Below, one piece after another: positions 39,301 to 50,800 of a stretch of DNA of 64,000 bases (its first letter is position 1; each line of letters opens with the position of its first letter). This DNA comes from Nemopilema nomurai (taxonomy: Eukaryota; Cnidaria; Scyphozoa; Rhizostomeae; Rhizostomatidae): assembly GCA_003864495.1 (NCBI GenBank), contig ML133496.1:751122-815121 (forward strand), in the 5' to 3' direction. The notes beneath the pieces were generated by a model that did not search any database, was not told where the DNA came from, and saw nothing but the letters and a program-made list of their open reading frames with translations. The translations under genes were made by a program, and so were the position numbers.

Positions 39301-42300
39301 TGATGCGGTCGAGTTTGATTTGGACAAGCGCGGAATCCGGCTTTCATGGGCAGCACTTTGGCTGCGGTGGGCATCACTAACTGACCGGTTGTCTATTTGT
39401 CCGGCTTGAAGTGTGGGACCGGTTTGAAGTGTGGGAGACAACGAGTCCCGACTGCTACCGCCCGGTGATTTCACGTTGGATTGCATTTTGGGTATACCAG
39501 ATGGTTTACTGTGGGCAGAATCAGCTGGTTTTGTAGAAACAGCTTCTTTCGATGCCGTCTTCTTCAACTGTGGAATACCTGATTCAAATTTTGGTATCTT
39601 GGTTTCTTTGGGTGCGCTAGACGTCTGAGTATCAGGGCCATCTGCAAATGGTAAGAATGAACCATGATCATAATAAAACTATAACCTTCTGTTGCTATTT
39701 GCGCTCTGAAAAAACAGTGGTCTTGTGAATAGGCTTAGAATTCACAGACTTGAACTTTTAAAATAGTAGAGTTCTTTGATCTAGTGATTGCTTTGTGATT
39801 AGGTGATAGACGAGAGTCATGCAGCGATTGAACAAATAGACCCTGCAAAATCAGGTGACAATGCCAGTCACCTCAGCAAACTTGATCAAGGCCCCAAAGG
39901 ACGAAGGGTGACTCGTGATCTTAGGATAAAATCGATTCAGTTTTGCTAGCATCACAATCAACTATATCATCAAAAACAGTACAGCAAATCACCCCTCGTT
40001 TGGTCGAATATTAATGACATTCATCACAAATAGGTTTATTTCAGTATTCATTTAGATGGATCCGTAATCTTTACATTTAAAATTGGATGGCTTAAAGCCT
40101 GGGTGCTTTGTGTCAAACATTTCTTTAATCGTTATTGGGAAGGTCCTATTTGAATTGAAAAATCAAAATGAATATTTGATCACGACAAAAGAGTGGTTAT
40201 CTGTGATACCTTTAAGATGAAGCTTTTCCTTGGAAGATGCCACGGGAATTTTACTCGAGGCTGAAAGAATATCAAAAATGAGAAACCTAGAGAAAGAACT
40301 TGTGAGACGAATAGCATGAATGTGGGGCGCGATGCAAATTGGATCTCCACCAATGTTAGACTAAAAGGGGATTGCTTGTATCGTGAATTTTGCATTTGTC
40401 AAGCTCTTAAGATGCTCGCTTTGCAGGAATGCAAAATCTGTTGAAATACGTATGACATTACATAGCACTATAGGGGTCGACAAGGATCCGACAAGGAACT
40501 ATTAGGGGGATCCTGTAGGCGCAGAGAGAGAGACAAAAATTCCAATATGGGCAATTAACTAGTAACATGTCTCACATTTTGTGCTTTGAGTAGACTCGTT
40601 TCTTTTCAACGCCACTGCCAAATTGGGAACTGGCTTTTGCTAAAGAATAAACGTACGAACAGAGTGAAGAGCATTGCTACTTGCGCTTGTGGCTTAGGCT
40701 GACTAACTAAACCAATCAGATTGCATGATAACCACTCTCTAGTATTAAACGGGTGTTTCCCATTACTATCAGGCACGTGGTCCTAGAACATTGATATGTA
40801 AAGAGCAAATACAACAGTGAAAGGCACGCTGAAGAAATTTCGTGTACAGAAGGGATACTATCCAATTATGACTGCCCCAGACAAGTAGTTGGTAACCTTA
40901 ATACATTGTCTAAAATTCGCTCGAAACTTTTAAGATTAGGCCAGGATAGATTCGGCACTTTGAAAGGGCATTAGTTAGAGACAAAGCAAAAATGGGTCAA
41001 TACCGCTTCCTCCTCTAACTCGCTTTCGGAATCAGCCCAAGAATGCTGGAAATCCGACCTAAAACAAAAACAATGCCACATTAATAGACGCGCAAACGGG
41101 AGAGAGGAAATTAATCAAAAACATTTAGTTGTGCTAAAAATGTGATTGGAAAGCCACTTGCAAACCGTCTATTGTTCAGAAGCTGTCATCTTTGTAATAA
41201 CGAGCGAAACTTACTTATCTAACTTTGCATGTAACGTTAACGCTTTGACAAACTACAGTTATACAGACCTTCTCGGTGAGTCATTCTCAAGCGAATCATC
41301 TTCGGAATCAGCTGCAAGAAAACAAATAGATTAGCATCAGCAATGGTAACGGATTCTGACTCTTTCTATAAAGCAGTATTTACTCATTGACGCTTTACAA
41401 ATGTCATGTTGCGGGCTCTTTCTTGAGCCTGCTGTGGTTAAATTTAAATGTTGGATGGGTTTCTAGTTGAAATTTCTCTTTACACCGAAGATTGAAGGGC
41501 GAGCTGAAAATAATAGCCACAAAGTCAAAATTGATTTCTACTCTTGGGTAAAACTAAATGCAGAACCAACGAAAACGTTATAAACATAGCAAAGATATAT
41601 AATTACTAAAATAGAAAAGACATATAATTCCATGACCGAAAACTCTTAACCGACCAAATCCAAAAAATTTCATAGATAATTACAGAGCAGTATTATACTG
41701 ATTTCCTCTCCGTTTTGCCAGCAGGGTTGTAGGCATAAAATTTAAAAAGGGGGCCCTACTGCAATGTGAAAGAGTAAGGATAATTCCTTTCAATGTTGTG
41801 TACCAAATTAATTATCCTTAGGAACTATGATGTACCTCTAGCCAGCGCTTTCTAATCATATCTCAGAAAAAACTCGTGTTTTACAAAAATGAGGAGGGGT
41901 TAAATTACGCTTTGGCCTTGGAAACTAATGTTGCAAGTGAAAACAGAATGTGCTGCCCTTTTTACAGATTGAAGGAAAGACTTAAGTTTCTGGAGAATGC
42001 AACTACCGGATATCTCTAATTACTATTTTAAAACTTAAACCATTTGCTATGGTACTTCTGCTATTCAAATGTGGGCCTGACAGAGGTACAATTAACAACA
42101 ATCGGTTGTGTATTCAATTAGAATACAATTAAAACTTGGTACAAGAGAACACGGTGGGAAATTAGCGGGTTAGCAGGTAGGGTTACCACCGAGAGAAGGC
42201 TGGAACTCCTCTAAAAAGTCGAAACATTCATGTTTTTGTCTCTCTCTCGAAAATTAAAACAAAGAGAAATTTGCCCCCCTCCCCCCCCTGGGAGCACCAC

Positions 42301-45229
42301 ACACCCCTCTCCATCCGCCAGATGCTTTGCAAAGTATGCGCATAGATACGCGGAATGCTTACAGCCACCGGTATTGAACCTACCCATAATATTTATAGCC
42401 GGTCCGCCAAAGGTTCCGGACCCAGGCTGCGTACTTGAAGACCGGAATGGGCTACTGACTCCGGATCCGAAATTGGAATTTACTTCTTGTGGCGCTACGG
42501 GTTTCGGCTCTTCCTGTTTATAGCTGAAGTGCTCTTCAATCAGGTCGGCAATGCTAAAAAGAAAGACATTGTTCCTTTCTCAAAGACTGATTTTTAAAGG
42601 TGTCCATTGTCACCAGTGTTTGGTTCAAAAACGTTTTGTTCAAAAAGATCTTTACATAAATTCGATTGCATAAAACACATTCACAAAATACAAAGACAAA
42701 CCCCTGAAATGAATGTTAACATATATTCATCTAAATATTTATTATCGTATTAGGGAGACATTCTACTAAAAGACCACCTGCAATTAATTATAGATTATCA
42801 ATTGATTTAGCTGCAAATATTGCACATAAAAAAATTCCAAACCAATTTTAATTATAAATAGCACTATCATAATAAATGACACCTAGAAATTTCTTTGAAG
42901 ACTTAATCTTATCACAAAATGACTTTAAAAATCTTTATAAATAATCAATGAATCCATCTATACAAAAAATAGACACTAGAACTGTTTCAATATCAAAACA
43001 CCTTTTTGAGTGCTTGGCTGTGTTTTACTTGAAAGCACATTCATAAGCGCATTCAGAAACACCTTGTTTTGCATGAAAGACAAATTATTCCAATCTTATA
43101 CATAAATACAAAGCAGTAATGGTTGTATGCAACTAACTCGTGATGCCCGGACATTGCGGCATAATCTATGGCTTTCCAGTGTTCTTTATCCTTCACTTCT
43201 GTATCTGCATCATACCTCAGAAGAACTTTCACTACCTCTGTATGCCCTTCCATGGCAGCAGCAATAAGTGGTGTCCTAGAAAGAGTCAACAAACATTCTT
43301 AACCTTTCTGTGACATGAAAGACTATCAGAATTTATGTCTGAGAATGATTTGGCAACATTAGAAAAGATATATTTAAACATTTCTCACGCAGAAAGAAGC
43401 TGGTGAATTCATTTTCATTCTACAATTTAATTAGAAATCAGTTCTCTGAGCATGTTGAATCTTGTCACTATTGCTAATTTGTTTGAGCAAGTTAGGAATA
43501 AATTCAAAAATTTAAGTTGAAATAGGCCAATTCGGTGACAAGTGTTACATGGCAAATTATAAAGTTTATAATTCATTGGCTCCAAAAATTATGAGTCAGA
43601 AAAACAACATCAACACATCTTTAAAATTGCAGCAATGCTCAATCTGGTTCTTCTATATTACTTCTTAATTTTCATGAGTAACAAAAGTAGGATATTCAAT
43701 GTTTGTTACAAGATGATGAGAAAGTTAATCACCTTCCAGTAACATCAGGTTCATTGATAAGAGCATACTCTTTTAGTAGAAAGTCTACAAAGTCAGGAAA
43801 GCCAAGAGAAGCAGCAACATATAGTGGAGAGATTTTGTCCTGGAACAAGAAAGAAGATGTATAAAAACTTTTAGAATATATCAAAGTTATATAACTAAGG
43901 ATTGAAGTAAAGGATTCAGCTGAAAAAAAGAAATTGATCAAAACATTTCTAAGTAGCCATTCTCTCAACAGTGCCTAAGGGAGGTTGAATTCATAAAAAA
44001 ATCTGCCTCAGATCAATTCTGCTTGAAAAATCAATAAGTATTTGACCCAAAAATTAAAGTACAAACATGCCTTGATGAATGGCTGCATTAGGTAAATATA
44101 TGCTCATAATAATTTTTCAGCAGAAATTAAAAGAACATAAATTTCATTTTGTTTTTGATTTACTATGCACATAAAATTAATCCATTTACAGTGCAGAAAC
44201 ATTTAAATTGTAGATTTTAAAAACAAAATTGGCAAAACATACAGTATCGAGGGCATTAATCCTTGCATCTCTCTCTAGTAGTAATGTTGCAATTGAAATG
44301 CTACCATGTGTGGCTGCCATATGCAGGGGAGTTGTTAGGCTCACATCAACAACATTCGTTTCAGCTCCATGGTTGAGCAAAATTTCAGTGCACCTTTCTG
44401 ACGCACATTCAACAGCCTATTGTAAATTTGGCAAAAGCATGTTAAGAAAGAAAGAAAGGTCAACATAGACTATGAGTGATAGTTCCATGACAAAAAAATT
44501 CAGAAATTTAAAAAAATCTGTGACTTTTCTTGTACAATTTACTTTACGGTCAAAGTAAAGTGAATGGAAATATGAAAGATTACAATACAATGAAAGCATC
44601 AGACAGACTCTAGGTGGTGAAAAGCAGACACTATACTTGAAATAAACTCTACAAATACAATTAGCAAAGCCACAACAGTGAGTTTTTTCAAAATGTTTTT
44701 ACTTACCCTCATTAAGGCTGTTCTCCCCTCTTCATCACAGATTCCAAGATTTGCTCTATTGGCACAAAGCCATTGTGCAACATCTCCATGTCCCCTCACA
44801 CATGCATAATGTAGAGGGGTCCTTTGAAGAAGAAAATGCTTTATATAAAACCTACGTATCTAAATTGTATTCGCTACTCATGCAATTACTTTCCAAATCC
44901 AAACAAAAATTGAAAAGCATATTAATTTCAATTTGACAGCAAATATCTTCAATTTGCATGAATTTTTAAGAAGTTAAATTTTTTGCTCACCGATGATGCT
45001 TGTCCATCAAATTTACATCACCTTTCTTCACAAGCTGTTTTATCTTTGACAGATCGCCAACCCAAGCTGCCTTATGCAATTTTGGCAAATCTTTCTCCTT
45101 GACATTTTGGTACCCTGGCAAATGACCAAGGTCAGAAATATTTGGTTCACTTGTTCCAGACTGCAGTGATGCTGTTGTAGATTTCTTTCTTTTTTTTCTT
45201 CCAGGAAGAAATTTTTTGAAGGCAGACAT
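11492..45229 (-). CDS. ANKRD26: ANKRD26-like giant ankyrin and coiled-coil protein, 54 coding exons
   Basis: In vertebrates ANKRD26 sits at the distal appendages of mature centrioles, supports ciliogenesis and recruits PIDD1 to activate the PIDDosome; conservation of that role here is inference. The ATG is at 45229 and the TAG at 11494-11492. Domain order: ankyrin repeats (residues ~45-265), acidic low-complexity region (~315-1315), Lys/Glu/Arg-rich coil (~1316-1530), Ser/Pro linker (~1531-1744), long coiled coil (~1745-2749) with the family's C-terminal signature (EVKSRSRLGLK, KLEFYDK, FVNKGNLESFK). I read 8,249 coding bases in 54 exons with matching phases at every junction except within exon 31 (23147-23230). 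Adding one base there would make 2,750 codons. The protein is longer than human ANKRD26 (about 1,700), mostly through the acidic region. Exon coordinates are in the five block entries below. Confidence 0.9.
13487..13506. promoter_or_regulatory. 20-bp perfect palindrome with a CRE core
   Basis: caattgtgacgtcacaattg reads identically on both strands and centres on TGACGTCA (13493-13500). It lies in the intron between ANKRD26-like exons 50 and 49. Function is unknown; it could bind a bZIP dimer or be chance. Confidence 0.4.
16033..18649. other. Long intron 41 of the ANKRD26-like gene
   Basis: 2.6 kb, far longer than most introns in this gene, and unusually GC-rich around 17170-17420. It contains a 15-base word (tatggtccgggctga) repeated at about 17318 and 17342, and an open frame on each strand (17012-17485 minus, 17280-17519 plus) without recognisable motifs. 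The exons on both sides are phase 0, so a symmetric extra exon is not excluded. Confidence 0.5.
24383..24432. repeat. Short cgaataaaaaa repeat
   Basis: Three nearby copies of cgaataaaaaa followed by cccc, tcgt or cccc, in the intron beside ANKRD26-like exon 28. Confidence 0.6.
27662..30197 (-). CDS. ANKRD26: ANKRD26-like exons 21-23: Ser/Pro linker
   Basis: Exons 30197-29846, 28972-28879 and 27857-27662, about 214 residues. Exon 21 has a short helical stretch (EEAALLLQATRDKTNALM) and an acidic, aromatic motif FTYEDMSDYGSADVDEII. Exons 22-23 are Ser, Pro and Arg rich. Phases 1, 2, 0 and 1 join correctly to the flanking exons. Confidence 0.85.
30198..32827. other. Long intron 20 of the ANKRD26-like gene
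   Basis: 2.6 kb. A 168-codon minus-strand frame at 31301-31807 is Ser/Cys/aromatic rich, unlike the surrounding protein, and lacks plausible splice links. I see no gene or repeat of note here. Confidence 0.5.
32828..34034 (-). CDS. ANKRD26: ANKRD26-like exons 19-20: Lys/Glu/Arg-rich coil
   Basis: Exons 34034-33622 and 33060-32828, about 215 residues. Runs such as KKKEEEEERKKRELEMEK and EELRRKERAFEDELRRR indicate a charged single helix or coiled coil. Exon 20 ends with DYAPPRLRQAG and leads into the linker. The following intron (32827-30198) is one of the longest in the gene, and an additional exon of a multiple of three bases inside it cannot be excluded. Confidence 0.87.
34210..41311 (-). 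CDS. ANKRD26: ANKRD26-like exons 7-18: acidic disordered region
   Basis: Exons: 41311-41269, 41058-41004, 40639-40576, 40260-40210, 39641-39175, 38840-38781, 38424-38367, 37977-37640, 37316-37172, 36847-36672, 36226-36163, 35690-34210. The sequence is rich in Glu, Ser, Asp and Lys with little predicted fold. Exon 18 alone encodes 493 residues. Short motifs recur: KAQ-x-[ED]-ALG-[LI]-[ED]-F in exons 16 and 18, SD-x-ERRKALEA twice in exon 18, and FSL-centred acidic motifs in exons 15 and 18. Exon 15 uses a weaker donor (GTCAGG), but the frame across it fits. Several small exons (43-64 bases) could be alternatively spliced; that is a guess. Confidence 0.85.
42384..45229 (-). CDS. ANKRD26: ANKRD26-like exons 1-6: ankyrin repeat block
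   Basis: Exons: 45229-44991, 44821-44707, 44416-44243, 43839-43733, 43275-43138, 42553-42384. The start has a basic stretch (KKFLPGRKKRKK), then a spacer, then LPKLHKAAWVGDLSKIKQL, the family's hallmark first ankyrin helix. About six further repeats follow, with TPLHYAC, TPLHMAATHG, SPLYVAASLG, TPLIAAAMEGH and AIDYAAMSGHH at the helix starts. Exon 6 closes the domain (DIADLIEEHF) and passes into a Ser/Gly/Pro linker. Most introns cut within a repeat, and all phases match. Confidence 0.93.
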
Positions 45230-47890
45230 ATTGACCTTGTTGAGTAGAGAATGAAAGTATATAAGAAAGGAAAGCCAGCTCAGAAATATCTGATTGCCAA
45301 CAACACAACTATATGTGTCTGTTAAAAAGTGTTATAAACGTAGAACTGTCATGATATTTGAGAAAGCCGCTAACATTTCATGCACTTCTTTCTTTGTCCT
45401 ATGAAAAGCAAAATTGTTTAAAATGGCTCGTGCAAGGACGATATCCAACGGGTAAGCAAAATGAGTCATGCATGTGCGCACAGTGCAGAATGAAGCGAAC
45501 GGTTGCAGAGCTGATAGAGTTTAAAGAGATTTAAAACCACATTAAACAATCGATCAATTTATTGAGTCCCCAGTATAGGTTGTTCTGTTTATTCAACTAG
45601 CAACTGATAACTTACAATCAACTATTCAGCTTCTACGAAGGTGCTTTAGACCATCTGTCTTTTGGCAATACATTCCAACACTTTGTCCGCCATTAACGAG
45701 AAACCGTTGTATGTTGTTGTGATTGTGCACATTAACTGAAACAATAGTAGCCTTGCGGTTGCTATGATACACTTGTATTCTTCTTCGAAATTCGAACCCA
45801 AGAGACAGGTATTGTTTGCCATTGTTTGTTAAACTTCATTGCTAATTATCCCGTCCCTCGAAACAATCTTGGCATTAAATTTTCAATAACACCAATGCGA
45901 TGTTATTTTACGCAATTTGCTCCAAGTTCGGGAATCTGCTAGCATCGTAAAGCAACTATTTTTACTCATGTCCTAACGGTCACTGCTTCGTGCGAAATTT
46001 CCTTCAATCCAATTGTTGAGTCTATTCACAACAAACAATCAAGCATTTTTCTGCGCTGGTCAAAAATTCAGTAGCTTTTGTGGAGAGAAGGTCGCCTCCC
46101 TTTTAATAACAGTGGAGGGGAGAAAATAAAATAATGCAATAGAAATAGCCTCGAACATTTTCTTTTGTTAAAAGTTTATGAACGCTTTATTTTGTATAAT
46201 GTCCAGAGAACACTTCAAGAAAACAAGGATGTTAAAGAAAAAAAATTTGTCGATAAGAAACCTGTGATAATTTTTTTTATAAAATCAGCTTAAAGTACTT
46301 CAAAACGCGTGTCATCTTTACCACCGCAAAAAGCAACCCTCACGCCACCCTTTAAACTTGCCTTTTTAGAATTTTTGTTGAAGAAGAGCATTTTTCATCT
46401 TTTAGGCCATCAATTAAAAGTTCAGTTAGTCTTTGCGTGAGAAATACAACCAATTCTTTCTATGAGATTCCTATTGGCAATAAAGAAACAAAAAACGAAA
46501 CAGCATCGAATTTTAAAACAACGATGAGATTACCATAATTTTAGCTAAAAGGGTACACTCTTTTTCTATATGAATAAAGCTTATAAGCATACTTAGGCTC
46601 GCATGCTTATAAAAATAAGCAAATACTAAGCATATTTCTCAGCCACAAAACTTTTCCCCATTTCTTCCAAAATCATGTGTAAAAAATAGTATTACACAAA
46701 GAACGAGGTTAAGTGATAGGAAACAATATGCTTATATCCAACGGAGTATCAGCCCGAGAAATGAGTTTTGAAATCAAGCATATTTCAAGCATGATTTCAA
46801 ACTTTAATTAGGGGAATCGGGAAAATCTTAAGCAAATGAGTTTAAGCACAATTTACCCGTATGCTTATAAAAAGAGTGTATTACCTACATTAATGACAAA
46901 ATAAATGTTTGTAAAAAATGGTTCCTAGGATGCATTTTAAACAATGGTTCAACCACCAGGATCAACTTCAGAGGGGCGGCCAAAGGGCAATTGGGTTCAT
47001 TGAAATAATGTTAGATGGTCATTTCTTACATGCAGGTTTCTTACAGCTTTGCGCCTTTTCGGGGGCGCCTTCACCCGACACCACGTCCCCCCCCCCCCCC
47101 CACTTTAACTGTGGCTCCGCTACTTAAGACAATCAGAAAATTGCGCAAAAAGAGAAAGCTATCACTCTCTGCTCAAAGACAATACAACACCTATGAAAAT
47201 AGCCACTATGGAACAAGAGACATATTAATTGAAATAAGAATCAAATACAATTACACGAAAACTGTTTCAAATAAATTTTCATTGAGCGCAAAGGGTACAC
47301 GCAATAAATGTCTGTTGAAGTTTCTAAACAAGAATGGAAAAGTTGTCACGTGGTCCTGCGCTCTTTACATGTGATGGGGTTGTGCAGAGAAATGGCCAAT
47401 TGGGAAATGGCTTTACTTCACCCTAGACTTGTAAATCAATTCATTGAAATGACACAAGTAAACGACAACATGGCTGCATTAACAAACAGCTGTGTATATA
47501 TCTGGCATTTTCGGAATACAAGATTTGACCTTAAGTAGTGTGAATGGAATGTCACCGATGCAAGCAATGTGGAGTCTACCGTAGGCCCATAGCCATTATG
47601 GCGGTGAAGAATGCGGCGGATAGGCGTTGCGCATGCTCCTTCTATGGAGCCCCTTCATAATTTACCGAATTACTAATGTGGGTCTAGTACTAAAATGCTT
47701 TACTTGAGCTTAAGTTCATATACAAGCCTTCATGATGGCAGCGACCGTACAAACAAAACAGCTCAAGAAGAGGCTGACTCAAAATGGTGGCACCAAATAG
47801 TCATGGTAAAACGACTGACTAAAATAAAGTATGTAAAATGTTTGGACGAATGATTAAGGGAATGCAGTCATCTGTTTCCCTTTGCACTCT
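45230..47890. other. Intergenic region between ANKRD26-like and TMEM209
   Basis: 2.7 kb. It should contain the ANKRD26-like promoter and 5' UTR (right after 45230) and the 3' UTR of TMEM209 (before 47890). No clear TATA box or polyadenylation hexamer was found near either end. It includes an inverted-repeat element at 46551-46883 and a run of about 14 cytosines near 47087-47101. Confidence 0.6.
46551..46883. mobile_element. MITE-like inverted-repeat element A
   Basis: About 330 bases, AT-rich, with ends gggtacactcttttt (46551-46565) and aaaaagagtgta (46869-46880), which are inverted copies of each other. Inside, ATGCTTATA and AAGCATA words recur in both orientations, so the single strand could fold extensively. 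No coding capacity. No convincing target-site duplication is visible. Its ends resemble those of the element at 60126-60492. Confidence 0.5.
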
Positions 47891-50800
47891 TCATCTTTTG
47901 TTCAAGATCCAGAGAATGTTGAGGCCAGAAGGACCAAGGTTGACTCGCCTTGAAGAAAAACAGCTGGTCAAAAACTTCAAATGCAAACAGAAAATCGTAA
48001 ACAGCAAGTATATAACCATATGCTGCTGCTATGTATACCGAAATCAAGTACTTTGTACTATGTATATCTAAGAGCTTTTTACAATAAGTTTCAAGAGAAG
48101 ATAACGATTAGTAAGGTATAGTTTAAGTGATCTTTCGCGGACAAAGACTATCAAAACATAGGGTGCTTAAGACATAGATCATCCTTTGGGGGAAGGGCTG
48201 ACTAAGCAACTTAATTGGGGGTGTGAATTGGAACGAGTTGGAAAATCTAAGTCTGTTAGGATTTTCTAAGTAATTTTTGCAAGTAGTTTTGTTCACGAAG
48301 GAAAGGTTTAGAAGAAAGATCGAAGATAAGTACTTACTCCAGCATTCCATGATTTTTTGTTTTGACCAGAAATAAAAACACGCCTATGGCCATGAAGAGA
48401 TTGTGACGCCCCTAGAAGAATTGTGCAAAGAAATCATGCGTTAAACAGCTCCCACGTGGCCTCTATCATAGCCTCATAAGGCTTCTTAGACATTAAAACT
48501 CATTATGTCGAACAATTATAATGGCTACACAGTTGTTGCCTGAGCAAGCTATTTGTGGCAATATCCTTTTTGAAGCGGCCAATTTTGAGCCCAAATTTTT
48601 CTCTACTAATCTTAAACTACCCAATTTCAAAGTACGTAAAAAGTAATCACTCGTTAAAATTATTTGTAATTTTACAAAATCATTATGAATTTATCATAAT
48701 TTATCTCAAATGATCTTACCCTTGGAATGTCATGGGTTTCATCTGCCTCGACTACAGTGAAATGTGGAGGGTGAGTTCTCGTATGCAGAATGCAGAGGTC
48801 GCTTTTGCGATCGCCTGGAAAGAAAGCAATCCGTTGACAACGTCAATTAAACCTTTATTGATTGTCACGACAATACGATCAATGTATTGAATAAAATGGT
48901 AACAGAAAACATGAGACAGGGAGAGCCCGACTAGGAATGGAAGTTGCAAAAACAGATCAGTGAGGGTGGGAGGATAAAAAACTAAGGATAAATGGGAATA
49001 TCTGTAACCCTGAAAATTTGGGGGAAAGTTTCACTGGGCTGCCAAGAAAGTTACTTGGAATGAGCATATGAATAGACAAATACTCTCTCTTTTCTCTTCA
49101 AAGTCAATAATTAACTCCAGGCATTAAATACTTCAAATTTCAGACGTAGTCATTAATTTCAAACTAGAATATTTGAATCTATGTTGCGAGCGACGGTAGT
49201 GTACTGTACAGGTACATATTTTGGATTAAGAAGGAGTGAAATAACTTTAATAAAAAGCAAGTAAGACACAGTACATACTTGGTTTGCTAGGCGGCTTAAG
49301 GAAGTGCAGCCCGCTGAAACTATTGCCATCCTGGTATCTCGGGTTTGAAGGCAGGTGCGTATCCATGTAGGCGCAGAAGAGGTGCGCGATGATCTGAAAC
49401 AGCGAGGCCGTACATTCAAGCGAGGCCCACCTCATGCAGACAAACAACAACAACAATAACAAAACAACAACAGCGTTACTGATCACTCAGCGCTTCAAAA
49501 TCTTCGCATAGAGAATTGGCCTGGTCCGCTTCAAAGGGAAGCTCTTTGTGGCGCAATGAGTGCGCCTTACTCAAAAAATAACAAAATCGCATTTGAATTG
49601 CTGTCAATCGTCAATAATTGTAAAAATTAATAGCAGAATTTATAGCCAGATATTACAGATACACCCAAAAATGACGTTATGCTTCGTATCATCGAACAGA
49701 CTTTCTGATTTAAAATCTGAAATTTGATATGGAAAATAGCACATGAACCTGGTTGTGTGGAGTGAAGATTGCTTTCAATGTGCAAAAGATTGCAGTGCTA
49801 GATAAAGTTCTTGCCCATATTGGATTTCTAGTTGTAAACCACAATGAGTATGTGATACAAACTTGAAAAAGTCGATTACATGTTTCATTTAACAGCATTT
49901 CTCGAACAAGATGCCGTAAGTATGTTTTTCAGTGACAATCTTACCTGTGCGTCTGTAGGCAATTCCTGGTCCCAATTTTTCCCCTTGTACAGACCACCGG
50001 CGTCCCATTTGTACAAACGCAAACAGCCCCCTGTTGATAAATCTGCAAAGCAATTTGCTTAGGTAAAAACTGTCACAAAACAGTGGGAGAACTTTATCAA
50101 TGGAATAACTAACAGTGAATCTGGGAATTGACTAATAAGAGAGTGAGAGAACTTTACCATTGGAATAACTAGAAGTTTAAACTTGATTAATAAGAGGGTG
50201 AGAGAACTTTACCATTGGAATAACTAGAAGTTTAAACTTGATTAATAAGAGAGTGAGAAATTTTGAGCAGGTCGAGTGCCAATCCAACTCAATTTGCTGC
50301 TAAGAGGACATCGGAAAACGTAGGTCATGTTTTCTTGGGGCGGCAAAGAGTAGCTGTTTTGGTCAATCAATCAAGGGCGAATTGCAAATTTTAAATGTAT
50401 GATGGCTTCAAAGAACGCCATTGAAGAGACTAGGAAAGAAAAGTTTCTGTGATTCTAGAAATTGCTTGCCCCTATTTGCTGAAAGTTCATGGCATGTTTT
50501 ATTGGATCAGTACAAAGCAGATTAGACCAAATGCGGGAGTTCGTGAGACAACCCAAGACAGAAATACCTCGAAAACGTGCACTCACCATCCAACCTCTTT
50601 ACCAGGTATTCCTGATTGGCAGTTATGTCTAAGTAAGGAATGACGGACTTGAGAGATGGCACAAGATGCGACTTCGTGGCGGCTATGTTTCTAAGCGAGT
50701 TGACACTCACCGCTGCGGAGAAAATAGAGGAAAAGGAGTTATAGTTAGGCCCTCGACTTCTGATTGGAAACTGCTTCCATTTCATTGATGTGTTCGCATA

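Noticed and set aside
47020..47130. Poly-C tract with flanking gtggctccgctact, resembling a transposon end
   Set aside because: Only one end is visible and no inverted partner was found, so no element is called.
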